Assembly (NCBI RefSeq): GCF_016093545.1
Contig: NZ_JADKYX010000023.1
Coordinates: 59,305 to 123,304 of the forward strand
Length of the DNA stretch: 64,000 nucleotides
Direction: 5' to 3'
From: Massilia rhizosphaerae
Lineage (GTDB): Bacteria; Pseudomonadota; Gammaproteobacteria; Burkholderiales; Burkholderiaceae_D
A model generated the notes under the pieces. It searched no databases and was not told the DNA's origin. It saw nothing but the letters and a program-made list of their open reading frames with translations. The translations under genes were made by a program, and so were the position numbers. This document shows positions 28,201 to 36,444 of the stretch, in pieces. The number at the start of each line of letters is the position of its first letter. Position 1 is the stretch's first letter.

Positions 28201-29258
28201 TGCAATCCTTGCGCCGTGTCGGTCGAGATGACGAGCAAGCCGTAGTTCGGCAACGGGGTGCCGATCGTGATCAGGCGGCCCGGCTCCAGGCGCGCGAGGC
28301 TGGCCGACACGGTCGCTTCCGTGGGGCCATAGGTGTTGAACATCTGGCGGCCCGGCTTGGAGAACCGCTCGACCACGGTCTCCGGGCACATTTCCCCGCC
28401 GAGGTTGATGATGCGCAGGCTGGGGACGTCGTCGGCGAACAGGGCCAGCAAGGTCGGCACGGCGTGCAGCACGGTGACGCCGTGTTCCGCCAGCAGCCGG
28501 GGCAGGGCTTCCGGATCGCCGGCCGTCTCCTTGGGGCCGATCCACAGGGTGGCGCCGACGAGGTAGGAAATCCAGATTTCCTCGAACGACATGTCGAACG
28601 CGACCGAAAACCCCTGGTAGACGCGGTCGGACGCCGTCACGCCCAGCACTTCGTTCTCGCTGCGCAGGAAATGGCAGATGCTGCGCTGGTCGATGAGGAT
28701 GCCTTTCGGCTTGCCCGTCGAGCCCGACGTGTAGATGACGTAGGCCGGCGCGTCGCCGGAGACGGCGCCGCGGCGGCGCACTTGATAACCGTCGGGCGCG
28801 GGCGCGAGCAGGGCCTCGGCCGTGTGGATGGGTTGGCCGACGGGGCCGAGGCGGTCGCGCATGCGTTCGCTGCTGACGAGGGCGGGCGAACCGGCGTCTT
28901 CCATGCACACGAGCAGGCGGTCGACGGGCGTGTCCTCGTCGATGGGCAACCAGGCGGCGCCGGCCTTGGCGATGGCGGCCTGCATGACGAGCAGGTCGAT
29001 GCCGCGCGGCATCCACAACCCGACGATGTTGCCCGGCTGGATGCCGGCGTCGATCAGGCGCGACGCGGCCAGGCTGGCCTGTTCGTCGAGTTCGCGGTAG
29101 GTGAGGCGGCGGTCGCCCGCCATGAGGGCAAGCTGGTCCGGCGCGCGGCGCGCGCTGGCCTCCAGCAGGTCGGCCAGGATTTCGTCGCGCAACAATTCCG
29201 GTTGGTGCGGACCATAGAGGACATCGGAATGCCGTGTCAGAGAAGAGATATCGTTCAT
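25233..29258 (-). CDS. poly(amino acid) synthetase-like single-module NRPS (Pls/PosA architecture)
   Basis: 1341-residue membrane enzyme with the layout of epsilon-poly-L-lysine synthetase Pls and related homopolymer synthetases. An adenylation domain (IYTSGSTGKPKG, NTYGPTEATV, PRLTSGKIDRKAL) is followed by a carrier domain with S572 in DLGGHSFFAA. Six membrane helices then separate three soluble domains with left-handed beta-helix (hexapeptide) character, such as AKVGRDVVIGSLTIRAPDLL. Aligning to GrsA by eye gives pocket residues D-M-E-H-N-G-T-V-S; the acidic residue third in the code would suit a basic amino acid such as Lys or Orn, which is inference. Start ATG 29258; a downstream overlapping PPTase gene would activate it. 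Confidence 0.85.
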   Translation of the reverse strand: MNDISSLTRHSDVLYGPHQPELLRDEILADLLEASARRAPDQLALMAGDRRLTYRELDEQASLAASRLIDAGIQPGNIVGLWMPRGIDLLVMQAAIAKAGAAWLPIDEDTPVDRLLVCMEDAGSPALVSSERMRDRLGPVGQPIHTAEALLAPAPDGYQVRRRGAVSGDAPAYVIYTSGSTGKPKGILIDQRSICHFLRSENEVLGVTASDRVYQGFSVAFDMSFEEIWISYLVGATLWIGPKETAGDPEALPRLLAEHGVTVLHAVPTLLALFADDVPSLRIINLGGEMCPETVVERFSKPGRQMFNTYGPTEATVSASLARLEPGRLITIGTPLPNYGLLVISTDTAQGLQILPRGDTGELCIIGPGLSAGYLGRPDLTAEKFLANPWRSGPDDPRLYRTGDLARIEPDGQVVCLGRTDDQVKIRGFRVELGEIEAQLAQQEGVGTTAVLLRKDDGIDRLVAYVVPAAGATDEQLAPATLRRALSGTLPPYMVPSRFERLSVMPRLTSGKIDRKALKAMALSAPLPSDPADSDVAETPGEEALFAALATLFPGQPIRRELDFFSDLGGHSFFAARLATALRTDPRFAHVTVRDIYSQRQIGAIASSLDQAAGTAAVEPDWTPPDSTRRWLCGVAQLATVPVLITLRMAQWLAPFFTYHFFTGDPGDSVPRAIALSIVVFLLATLLEFVFAIGGKWLVAGRLEPGVYPLWGRTYFRWWLADRLVESAPTYLLAGSSLYGWYLRLLGAKVGRDVVIGSLTIRAPDLLDIGDNVSIGNAANFENARVERGRLILGRIALDDDACVSSYAILEGNTRVGRRGHLEGQSALQDGASVPDGRIWSGSPARDAGAFDPSTLPPRPAVSRVRLMGEGLFFMFGMLLVATLFFMPVFPSFVLIDWFDERGTLPVLAQNSIQGQLLRYFVLALPASAVLIALTMLISAAIRWGFLPRMMPGRSAVHSNTYCKKWLVSHIQESSLNVLHGIYATVFAPFWYRLLGAKVGRDAEISTALGVVPDMLTLGDETFIADAVMLGDEQIDGGWMTMEPTVVSNRSFVGNGSYIPDGTILPEGVLVGVHTHAPANERMTGGDTWLGSPPLHLPAREQTSGYPEHLTYRPSPQRRLGRALVEAFRIVAPHAVVIAVGYTVVLDLMPIAGAGRWSEVIWDMALVGLAYGIGNYLFVLAFKWLLLGRYQKRAEPMWTPFVWLSEGVTNMYEGIAVPNFMRYLRGTPWLPIAFNLLGCRIGRGVYMDTTDITEFDCVTIGDHSELNALSCPQTHLFEDRVMKIDHVEIGSKVYMGPRSAVLYSAKVGDNARIGPLTLVMKGEHIPAATGWNGLPAAPQRV

Positions 29259-29401
29259 CAACGGCGACAGTTGGGGTTGGTCGTGTGATTTTTCAAGGCA
29301 AAAATGGCAATATTGACGGCCACATGCGCGTAGGCCTCTCATTGTAACGGCCGGGCGGGGTGTCGGTTTTTTTCATCGGTGTGTCCTGGTTTCGGGCGTT
29401 T

Positions 29402-29415
29402 TTGATGTGCATCAA
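29402..29415 (+). promoter_or_regulatory. FNR box upstream of the aerotaxis receptor
   Basis: TTGATGTGCATCAA is a perfect TTGATnnnnATCAA site, 72 bases before the receptor start. It lies in the divergent 228-base region shared with the poly(amino acid) synthetase gene, 144 bases from that start, so it might affect both. Confidence 0.75.
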
Positions 29416-29486
29416 AGAGCGCATCCGCCGCAATTTCATAAAATTGCCTTAAATCAACTATTCCTCCGGAAATCTAGGAGCCACGC

Positions 29487-31034
29487 GTGCGCACCAACCT
29501 GCCCGTCACGGGCATCGAATACCCGTTGCAGGACGGCCAATCCATCGTCTCGAAGACGGATACGAAAGGCCGCATCGTCTACATCAACCCGACCTTCATC
29601 GAGGTCAGCGGCTTTGCCGAGGAAGAACTGATCGGCAAGGCCCACAACATCGTCCGCCATCCGGACATGCCGCCGGAGGCGTTCTCCGACCTGTGGGAAA
29701 CGCTCAAGACGGGCGAGCCGTGGACGGGCATCGTGAAAAACCGCCGCAAGAACGGCGATTTCTACTGGGTGGTCGCGAACGTCGTCCCCATCAAGGAAGC
29801 CGGCAAGACGGTCGGCTACATGTCCGTCCGCACCCGCCCGACGCGCGAGCAGGTCGAGCAGGCCGAGGCCATCTACCAGCGCATGCGCGCGGGCCGGGCC
29901 CACGGCCTGGCCATCCGCCGCGGCGCCGTCGTCCGCACGGCGTGGTGGGCGCGCCTGCTGGACCTGCGCACCTTGCCGCTGGGCCGGCGCCTGGGACTCA
30001 TGATGAGCGCGCAGGCCATCCTGATGCTGGCGCTGGCCGCCGTCACGCACGCCTGGGGCTGGCGCATCCTGGCGCTGGCCGGCGCGGCGCTGACGCTCCT
30101 CGCCTGGGCCGAATTGCAGCGCGCCATCGTCGCGCCCATGCAAAAGGCGCTGGACGCCGTCTACGCGCTGGCCGGCGGCGACCTGTCGCGCATGCCGGAA
30201 CGGGGGCGCGACGACGAGATGGGGCGCCTGATGCTGGCGCTGCGCCAGTTGAACGTCAACCTGACGGCGATCGTGGGCGACGTGCGCGCCAGCGTCGTGT
30301 CGATCGAGGCCGCCACGCGCGACATCGCCGAAGGCAACCACGACCTGGCGCGCCGCACGGAAGCGCAAGCGGCCAGCCTGGAGCAGACGGCCGCGAGCCT
30401 CGCCCACATCGCCCAGGCCGCCGGCCAGAACACGGACGGCGCGGTGCGCGCCGACAGCCTCGTGGGCATGGCGTCGAAGGTCGCCGGACGCGGCGGCGAC
30501 GCCGTGCAGCAGGTCGGCAGCACGATGGGCCAGATCAGCGGGTCGGCCACGCGCATCGTCGACATCATCGGCCTGATCGACGGCATCGCGTTCCAGACCA
30601 ATATCCTCGCGCTCAATGCCGCGGTGGAGGCGGCGCGCGCGGGCGAGCAGGGCCGCGGCTTTGCCGTCGTGGCGGGCGAGGTGCGCAGCCTGGCCCAGCG
30701 TTCGGCCGGGGCGGCGAAGGAGATCAAGGCGCTCATCGAGGATTCCGTGCACAAGGTCGGGCAGGGCAATGCGCTGGTCGACGCGGCCGGCCAGACGATG
30801 CGCGAAGTCGTGGCCTCCGTGCACGACGCCGCCACCATCATGAGCGGCATCACGCAGGCGTCGCGGACGCAGAACGAAGGCATCGCGGAAGTGAACGCGA
30901 CGTTGGCGCAACTCGACGGGATCACGCGCGAGAACGCGAGCCTCGTCGAGGAGTCGGCGGCCGCGTCGACGAGCGTGGCGGAGCAGGCGGAGCAGCTGGG
31001 ACTGGCACTGTCCGTCTTCAAGCTCAAGCGCTGA
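29487..31034 (+). CDS. aer: PAS-domain methyl-accepting chemotaxis protein, Aer-like aerotaxis receptor
   Basis: Redox/oxygen sensor steering motility. 515 residues. The PAS domain (about 20-120) matches Aer closely: VSGFAEEELIGKAHNIVRHP, DMPPEAF, GEPWTGIVKNRRKNGDFYWV, with the FAD-pocket environment. A membrane hairpin (about 165-215) and HAMP-like region lead to a cytoplasmic signalling domain with the hairpin tip around DGIAFQTNILALNAAVEAAR. The start is GTG 29487 with AGGAG upstream. The upstream FNR box fits known oxygen control of aer. No C-terminal CheR-binding pentapeptide is present. Confidence 0.88.
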   Translation: MRTNLPVTGIEYPLQDGQSIVSKTDTKGRIVYINPTFIEVSGFAEEELIGKAHNIVRHPDMPPEAFSDLWETLKTGEPWTGIVKNRRKNGDFYWVVANVVPIKEAGKTVGYMSVRTRPTREQVEQAEAIYQRMRAGRAHGLAIRRGAVVRTAWWARLLDLRTLPLGRRLGLMMSAQAILMLALAAVTHAWGWRILALAGAALTLLAWAELQRAIVAPMQKALDAVYALAGGDLSRMPERGRDDEMGRLMLALRQLNVNLTAIVGDVRASVVSIEAATRDIAEGNHDLARRTEAQAASLEQTAASLAHIAQAAGQNTDGAVRADSLVGMASKVAGRGGDAVQQVGSTMGQISGSATRIVDIIGLIDGIAFQTNILALNAAVEAARAGEQGRGFAVVAGEVRSLAQRSAGAAKEIKALIEDSVHKVGQGNALVDAAGQTMREVVASVHDAATIMSGITQASRTQNEGIAEVNATLAQLDGITRENASLVEESAAASTSVAEQAEQLGLALSVFKLKR

Positions 31035-31071
31035 GGCGGGCCCGGGCTACCAAACCCTGGCTCGGAGATTT

Positions 31072-31085
31072 TTGATGCAAGTCAA
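31072..31085 (+). promoter_or_regulatory. FNR box upstream of hemN
   Basis: TTGATGCAAGTCAA fits the FNR pattern TTGAYnnnnRTCAA. It lies 81 bases before the chosen hemN start and would control the hemN, TauE/SafE, ccoI, ccoS unit. Confidence 0.72.
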
Positions 31086-31152
31086 GGATTTGGCGAGACC
31101 GCCTCAATAAACTCGACCTATGTTTCCCGCCGTAGGCAAGGAGTTCCCCAAG

Positions 31153-32589
31153 ATGTTCGACGCAGTCCCCGCCACCCCCGCCGCGCCGGCCGACCTCGCG
31201 GTCCAGGGCGCCGTCGAATTCGACGCCGACCTGATCGCGCGGCTGAGCCGCAACGGGCCCCGTTACACATCCTATCCGACGGCGGACCGCTTCAGCGAAT
31301 CGTTCGGCTACCGCGACTTCCTGCACGCCGTGGCCGACCTGCGCACGCGCGGCGGCGCGAAGCCGCTGTCGCTGTACCTGCACATCCCGTTCTGCGACAC
31401 CGTCTGCTACTACTGCGCCTGCAACAAGATCGTCACGAAGAACCGCGACAAGGCCGTCACCTACCTCGGCTACCTGAAGCGCGAGGCGGAGATGCAGGGC
31501 CGGCTGTTCGCCGGCATGAACGAAGTCGAGCAACTGCATCTCGGCGGCGGCACGCCCACTTATCTGTCGGATGCGCAGATGGAGGACCTGATGGCGCACC
31601 TGCGCCGCTGCTTCCGGTTCGCGCCGGACGCCGTCGGCGAGTATTCGATCGAGATCGATCCCCGCACCGTGTCGGCCGAGCGCGTGCACAGCCTGCGGCG
31701 CCAGGGATTCAACCGCATCAGCCTCGGCGTGCAGGACTTCGATCCGGACGTGCAGTGCGCCGTCAACCGCGTCCAGCCCGAGGCCCAGACCCGCGCCGTC
31801 ATCGCCGCCGCGCGCGCCGCCGGGTTCCGCTCGGTCAGCATCGACCTGATCTACGGGCTGCCGAAGCAGACGCCGGACACGATGCGCGCGACGCTCGACA
31901 AGGTGATCGCGGCCGCGCCCGACCGCATCGCCGTGTACCACTACGCCCACATGCCGCGCCTGTTCAAGCCGCAGCGCCGCATCGACGAGGCCGACATGCC
32001 GGACAGCGACACGAAGCTGCGCATGCTCCAGCTGTGCATCGAGCGCCTGACGGCCGCGGGCTATGTCTACATCGGCATGGACCATTTCGCGCGGCCGGAC
32101 GACGACCTCGCCGTCGCGCAGGGCCAGGGCCGCCTGCACCGCAACTTCCAGGGCTATTCGACGCATGCGGACACGGACCTCGTGGCCTGCGGCGTGTCCG
32201 CCATCAGCGCCGTCGGCGCCACGTACAGCCAGAACGTCAAGACGCTGGACGCCTATTACGATGCGCTCGACCGCAACGAGCTGCCGGTGGCGCGCGGCGC
32301 GCGGCTGTCGATGGACGACGTGCTCCGCCGCAGCGTGATCCAGAAGCTGATGTGCCAGTTCGAGCTGTCCGTCGATGCCATCGAGCAGGCGTTCCCGATC
32401 GTCTTCCACGCGTATTTCGCCCGCGAGATGGAGCAACTCGAGGCGCTGGAACGCGACGGCCTCGTGGAGCTCGGACCGGACTGGATCACCGTCACGACGA
32501 AGGGGCGCCTGTTGATCCGCAACGTGTGCATGGTGTTCGACCGCTACCTGGCCGAGCGCGGGCCGGCGAGCCATTCGAGGACGGTGTGA
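31153..32589 (+). CDS. hemN: oxygen-independent coproporphyrinogen III oxidase
   Basis: Radical-SAM enzyme converting coproporphyrinogen III to protoporphyrinogen IX without oxygen in heme synthesis; cytoplasmic. 478 residues. The [4Fe-4S] binding motif is HIPFCDTVCYYCACNK (CxxxCxxC plus the HemN-specific extra Cys), preceded by GPRYTSYPTADRF and followed by LHLGGGTPTYL. ATG 31153 has AAGGAG nine bases upstream; the in-frame ATG at 31120 lacks one. First gene of a four-gene unit that also equips the cbb3 oxidase with copper. Confidence 0.93.
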   Translation: MFDAVPATPAAPADLAVQGAVEFDADLIARLSRNGPRYTSYPTADRFSESFGYRDFLHAVADLRTRGGAKPLSLYLHIPFCDTVCYYCACNKIVTKNRDKAVTYLGYLKREAEMQGRLFAGMNEVEQLHLGGGTPTYLSDAQMEDLMAHLRRCFRFAPDAVGEYSIEIDPRTVSAERVHSLRRQGFNRISLGVQDFDPDVQCAVNRVQPEAQTRAVIAAARAAGFRSVSIDLIYGLPKQTPDTMRATLDKVIAAAPDRIAVYHYAHMPRLFKPQRRIDEADMPDSDTKLRMLQLCIERLTAAGYVYIGMDHFARPDDDLAVAQGQGRLHRNFQGYSTHADTDLVACGVSAISAVGATYSQNVKTLDAYYDALDRNELPVARGARLSMDDVLRRSVIQKLMCQFELSVDAIEQAFPIVFHAYFAREMEQLEALERDGLVELGPDWITVTTKGRLLIRNVCMVFDRYLAERGPASHSRTV

Positions 32590-32593
32590 CGGC

Positions 32594-33337
32594 ATGATCG
32601 CCGCCCTGTTTCCCGTGTTCGTCGTCGGCCTGCTGGGCAGCGTCCATTGCGCGGGCATGTGCGGGGGGATCGTCGGCGCGTTGTCGGTGGCCCCGACGGT
32701 CGGACGTCCCGTGCCCATCCCGGTGGTCGCCGCGCGGCCGCAAGTCGGGAGCGTCCTCGCCTACAATGCGGGGCGGATCGGCAGCTACATGGTGGCCGGC
32801 GCGCTGGCCGGCGGCCTCGCGCAGGGCGCGCATGCGCTCGCGCGACTGCCGGCGCTGCAGGCCGGCGCGTACTGGCTCGCGAACCTGATGCTGGCCGCGC
32901 TGGGCCTGTACCTGATGGATGCCTGGCGCGGCCTCGCCTACCTCGAGCAGGGCGGCCGGGTCGTGTGGCAGGGTGTGCGTCCGCTGCTGCGCAAGGTCGG
33001 GCCGCTGGACCGCCCCAGCCGCATGTTCGTGGCGGGCGGCGTGTGGGGCTGGCTGCCGTGCGGGATGGTCTACAGCGTGCTCGTCACCGCGATGCTGAGC
33101 GGTTCGGCCGGCGGCGGCGCGCTCGTGATGCTGGCCTTCGGGCTCGGCACGCTGCCGATGCTGCTCGGCCTGGGCCTGCTGGGCGCGCGCCTGCGCGGCT
33201 GGCTCGCGAGCCCGCGGGTGCGGTTCGCGTGCGGCCTCGTCGTGCTGGGCTTCGGCGTGCTGGGCCTCGCCCGTGCCGCCGGCGGCCTGCCGCACGGCTG
33301 GGTGCAGGACCTGTGCCTGACGCCGGGGGCGCGATGA
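32594..33337 (+). CDS. sulfite exporter TauE/SafE family membrane protein
   Basis: 247-residue integral membrane protein with about six helices. It opens VVGLLGSVHCAGMCGGIVGAL, the cysteine-containing signature of the SafE/UreH-like group found beside cbb3 oxidase assembly genes. A second cysteine in GVWGWLPCGMVYSVLV lies near residue 155, giving a possible metal- or thiol-handling pair across the membrane. It starts 4 bases after hemN and overlaps ccoI by ATGA. A role in copper supply or redox chemistry for oxidase maturation is likely from context but unproven. Confidence 0.82.
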   Translation: MIAALFPVFVVGLLGSVHCAGMCGGIVGALSVAPTVGRPVPIPVVAARPQVGSVLAYNAGRIGSYMVAGALAGGLAQGAHALARLPALQAGAYWLANLMLAALGLYLMDAWRGLAYLEQGGRVVWQGVRPLLRKVGPLDRPSRMFVAGGVWGWLPCGMVYSVLVTAMLSGSAGGGALVMLAFGLGTLPMLLGLGLLGARLRGWLASPRVRFACGLVVLGFGVLGLARAAGGLPHGWVQDLCLTPGAR

Positions 33338-35730
33338 GCACCGCCTGCATCGACGCCGACGCCTGTTACCACTGCGGCCAGAGCGTGCCGGCCGCCAGCC
33401 CGTGGACGGCCGACGTCGACGGCGCCACGCGCGCCATGTGCTGTCCCGGCTGCGCGGCCGCGGCCCAGGCCATCGCCGACGCCGGCCTCGCCGACTACTA
33501 CGGCAGCCGCACCGCGTTCGCGCCCCGCGCCGACGCCGGCGCCGACGCGGCCGACCTGCGCGCCTACGACGAGGCGGAGTGCGGCGGCGACGCCGTCTTC
33601 ACGATCGAAGGCATCCGCTGCGCCGCGTGCGTGTGGCTGATCGAGCGGCGCATGGCGGCGCTGCCGGGCGTGGCGGAAGCGCTGCTGAACGTGGCGACGG
33701 AACGGCTGCACGTCCGCTGGGACCCGGACGCCTGCCGCACGAGCGACATCCTCGGCGCGCTGCGCGCCATCGGCTACACCGCGTATCCGCTCGATGCGCA
33801 GCGCCAGGCCGCGCACCTCGACCGCGAGCGCAAGACGCTGTTCCGCCGCCTGTTCGTGGCGGGCCTGGCCATGATGCAGGTGATGATGTACGCGTTCCCC
33901 GTCTACCTCGCGACGGACGGCACGATGGATGCCGACATGCGCGCGCTGATGCACTGGGCCGCGCTGCTGCTGACCGCGCCGGCCGTCGGCTATTCCGGTT
34001 GGCCGTTCCTGCGCGGCGCCTGGCTCGACCTGCGCCGCGGCGTCGCGGGCATGGACGTGCCGGTGGCGCTGGGCATCCTCGCGGCGTTCGGCGCCAGCGT
34101 CGCCGCCGTACTGCGCGGGCGCGGCGAGGTGTATTTCGATTCGATCACGATGTTCGTGTTCCTGCTGCTGGGCAGCCGCTACCTGGAACTGGACGCGCGC
34201 CGGCGCGCCGCGCGCGCGCTCGAGGGCCTGCAGCGCGCAGCCCCGGCCACGGCGCAACGCATGCCCGGCTGGCCGGACGCGCGCGCGACCGAGACCGTCG
34301 CCGCCGGACGCCTGGCGCCGGGCGACCTCGTGCTCGTGGCGCCCGGCCAGGCCGTGCCGGCCGACGGCATCATCGTCGAGGGCGAGACGGCCGTCGACCT
34401 CGCGCTGCTGACCGGCGAAAGCCGCGCGCGCGGCATGGGGCCGGGCGCGCAACTGCCCGGCGGCGCCGTCAACGTCGCGCAGGCGATCGTCGTGCGCGTG
34501 ACGAGCAGCGCGCGCGACAGCACGCTGGCGCTGCTGGTGCGCCTCGTCGAGCGCGCGGGCCAGAACAAGCCGGCGCTGGCGCTGTGGGCCGATCGCGTCG
34601 GCGCCTGGTTCGTGCTCGCGCTGCTGGCGCTGACGGTCGTCGTGTTCTCCGCGTGGCAGTTCATCGATCCGGCGCGCGCGTGGCCGGCGGCGATCGCGGT
34701 GCTGGTCGTGTCGTGTCCGTGCGCGCTGTCGCTGGCGACGCCGACCGCGCTGGCCGCCGCCACCGACCGCCTGCTGCGCCGCGGCGCGCTGGCCGTCAAG
34801 CCGCACGTGCTGGAAACGCTGGCGCGCGCGACGCACGTCGTGTTCGACAAGACGGGCACGCTGACCTACGGCCACCCCGTGCTGGCGCAGACGACGACGG
34901 TGAACGGCACCGGCCGCCGCCTGGCGCTGCAGCTGGCGGCCGCGCTGGAAGCGGGCAGCGCGCACCCGCTCGCCCAGGCCATCCGCGACGCGGCCGGGCC
35001 GGTCGCGCTGGCCGCCGGTATGGCGCACCAGGTCGTGGGGCAGGGCGTCGACGGCGAGATCGGCGGACGCCGCTACCGCCTCGGCAACGCCGCGTTCGTG
35101 GCCGGCATCGTGGGCTGCGACGCGCCGTGCGGTCCCCCGGAGGGCGGCACGGCCGTGTGGCTGGGCAGTACCTCCGGCTGGATGGCGCGCTTCGACCTCG
35201 TCGACGAGCTGCGGCCGGAGGCGCGCGACGTCGTGGCCGGCCTGCGCGCGGCCGGCAAGACCGTGGTACTGCTGTCCGGCGACGACGACGGCGCCACGCA
35301 GGACGCCGCCCGGCGGCTCGGCATCGCGCATGCGCTGGGCCAGCAGCTCCCGGAGGACAAGCTGAACGTCGTGCGCGGCCTGCAGGCCGAAGGCGCGGTC
35401 GTGGCGATGGTCGGCGACGGTGTCAACGACGCGGCCGTGCTGTCCGGCGCCGACGTGTCGTTCGCGATGGGACAGGGCGCCCAGCTGGCGCAGCTGCACG
35501 CCGATTGCGTGCTGCTGGGCGAGGGCTTGCGCCCGCTGGCCGCCGCGCTGGACACGGCGGGGGCCACGTTGCGCGTGATCCGCCAGAACCTGGGCTGGGC
35601 GCTGGTCTACAACGCGGCGGCGATTCCCGCGGCCGCATGCGGGTTGCTGAATCCGTGGCTGTCGGGGGCGGGGATGGCGGCGAGTTCGGCGCTCGTGGTG
35701 CTCAACGCGCTGCGCCTGAGGAGGGTGTGA
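33334..35730 (+). CDS. ccoI: cbb3 oxidase-associated copper P-type ATPase
   Basis: P1B-type ATPase exporting copper to the periplasm for cytochrome cbb3 assembly. 798 residues. The N-terminal CYHCG and CCPGC metal motifs are typical of CcoI/FixI. A heavy-metal domain follows with GIRCAACVWLIE, then membrane helices with the CPC channel motif (VVSCPCALSLATP). The phosphorylation site is in VFDKTGTLTYGHP and the hinge in MVGDGVNDAAVLSGADV. It overlaps the upstream TauE/SafE gene and is followed two bases later by ccoS. Confidence 0.94.
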   Translation: MSTACIDADACYHCGQSVPAASPWTADVDGATRAMCCPGCAAAAQAIADAGLADYYGSRTAFAPRADAGADAADLRAYDEAECGGDAVFTIEGIRCAACVWLIERRMAALPGVAEALLNVATERLHVRWDPDACRTSDILGALRAIGYTAYPLDAQRQAAHLDRERKTLFRRLFVAGLAMMQVMMYAFPVYLATDGTMDADMRALMHWAALLLTAPAVGYSGWPFLRGAWLDLRRGVAGMDVPVALGILAAFGASVAAVLRGRGEVYFDSITMFVFLLLGSRYLELDARRRAARALEGLQRAAPATAQRMPGWPDARATETVAAGRLAPGDLVLVAPGQAVPADGIIVEGETAVDLALLTGESRARGMGPGAQLPGGAVNVAQAIVVRVTSSARDSTLALLVRLVERAGQNKPALALWADRVGAWFVLALLALTVVVFSAWQFIDPARAWPAAIAVLVVSCPCALSLATPTALAAATDRLLRRGALAVKPHVLETLARATHVVFDKTGTLTYGHPVLAQTTTVNGTGRRLALQLAAALEAGSAHPLAQAIRDAAGPVALAAGMAHQVVGQGVDGEIGGRRYRLGNAAFVAGIVGCDAPCGPPEGGTAVWLGSTSGWMARFDLVDELRPEARDVVAGLRAAGKTVVLLSGDDDGATQDAARRLGIAHALGQQLPEDKLNVVRGLQAEGAVVAMVGDGVNDAAVLSGADVSFAMGQGAQLAQLHADCVLLGEGLRPLAAALDTAGATLRVIRQNLGWALVYNAAAIPAAACGLLNPWLSGAGMAASSALVVLNALRLRRV

Positions 35731-35732
35731 AG

Positions 35733-35876
35733 ATGGAAGCCTTGTACCTGCTGGTGCCGATCTCCGTGATGCTCGTCGCGTTCGCGGTGTGGATCTTCTT
35801 CGGGGCGGCGGACAGCGGGCAGTTCGACGATCTCGAAGGGCCCGCGCTGCGCATCCTCAGCGACGACGACGATTGA
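35733..35876 (+). CDS. ccoS: cbb3 oxidase assembly protein CcoS
   Basis: 47-residue single-pass membrane protein, MEALYLLVPISVMLVAFAVW, with an acidic cytoplasmic tail ending ILSDDDD. CcoS is needed to insert heme and copper into CcoN. GAGG lies just before the ATG and the start is two bases after the ccoI stop. The last base of its stop codon abuts the stop codon of the convergent DksA-type gene with no spacer. Confidence 0.9.
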   Translation: MEALYLLVPISVMLVAFAVWIFFGAADSGQFDDLEGPALRILSDDDD

Positions 35877-36275
35877 TCACATGCTCGGGCCGCGGCCGGT
35901 GCGCCGTTCGTGCTCGATGCGCTCCTGGCAGGCGATGCACGTGCGTACGGTCGGCGTGGCCAGCAGGCGCGCTTCCGGAATCTCGCGCCCGCACGATTCG
36001 CAGACGCCGATCGCGCCGGACCCCAGGCGGCCGAGGGCGGCGTCGATCTCGTGCAGCAGGTTCGTTTCGTGCTCGGCCAGGTGTTCCTCGTTATGGCTGA
36101 GCATCTCGCCGGCCGGCGCGTCGTCGTTCTGGCCCATGTGCGCGTTGGGCGCGATGGCCGGGCGGTCGTCGGTGTCGCCGTCGGTGCGCGCGCGCACGGC
36201 GGCCAGCACTTCCGCGCGGCTCTTGCTCAGGCGCTTGCCGAGTTCCTCGTGGAGTTGGGGTGAGATTGGCGGCAT
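35877..36275 (-). CDS. DksA/TraR family zinc-finger protein
   Basis: 132-residue protein with a C4 zinc finger near the C-terminus (CESCGREIPEARL ... CIAC) and an N-terminal helical part, LGKRLSKSRAEVLAAVRAR. The DksA family binds RNA polymerase through the secondary channel and tunes stress or stringent responses. It is shorter than E. coli DksA (151) and resembles accessory DksA-like proteins; the acidic tip residues are not obvious. ATG 36275 has AAGGA upstream. It lies isolated between two cbb3-related units, with an FNR-like site 63 bases upstream. Confidence 0.82.
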   Translation of the reverse strand: MPPISPQLHEELGKRLSKSRAEVLAAVRARTDGDTDDRPAIAPNAHMGQNDDAPAGEMLSHNEEHLAEHETNLLHEIDAALGRLGSGAIGVCESCGREIPEARLLATPTVRTCIACQERIEHERRTGRGPSM

Positions 36276-36337
36276 GGTCGTGGTCCTTTTCCTTGTCTCG
36301 TCGTCGGTCAGTGTGGCGGGCCAATCGCGCGTCATGT

Positions 36338-36351
36338 TTGACGCAGGTCAT
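36338..36351 (-). promoter_or_regulatory. possible FNR-like site upstream of the DksA-type gene
   Basis: TTGACGCAGGTCAT matches nine of the ten specified bases of TTGAYnnnnRTCAA. It lies 63 bases from the minus-strand start and could link this regulator to oxygen supply. Weaker than the three consensus boxes. Confidence 0.35.
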
Positions 36352-36430
36352 ATCGCTCTTTCAATCGCCAGTCTGCTTTCAGCAACACGGAGGAAGCGGC
36401 ACGCTTCTTCTTTGACCCAATCTGGACTTT

Positions 36431-36444
36431 TTGATTCACATCAA
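36431..36444 (+). promoter_or_regulatory. FNR box upstream of ccoN
   Basis: TTGATTCACATCAA is a perfect TTGATnnnnATCAA dyad, 80 bases before the ccoN start, so the cbb3 operon should be induced by active Fnr at low oxygen. Confidence 0.8.
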
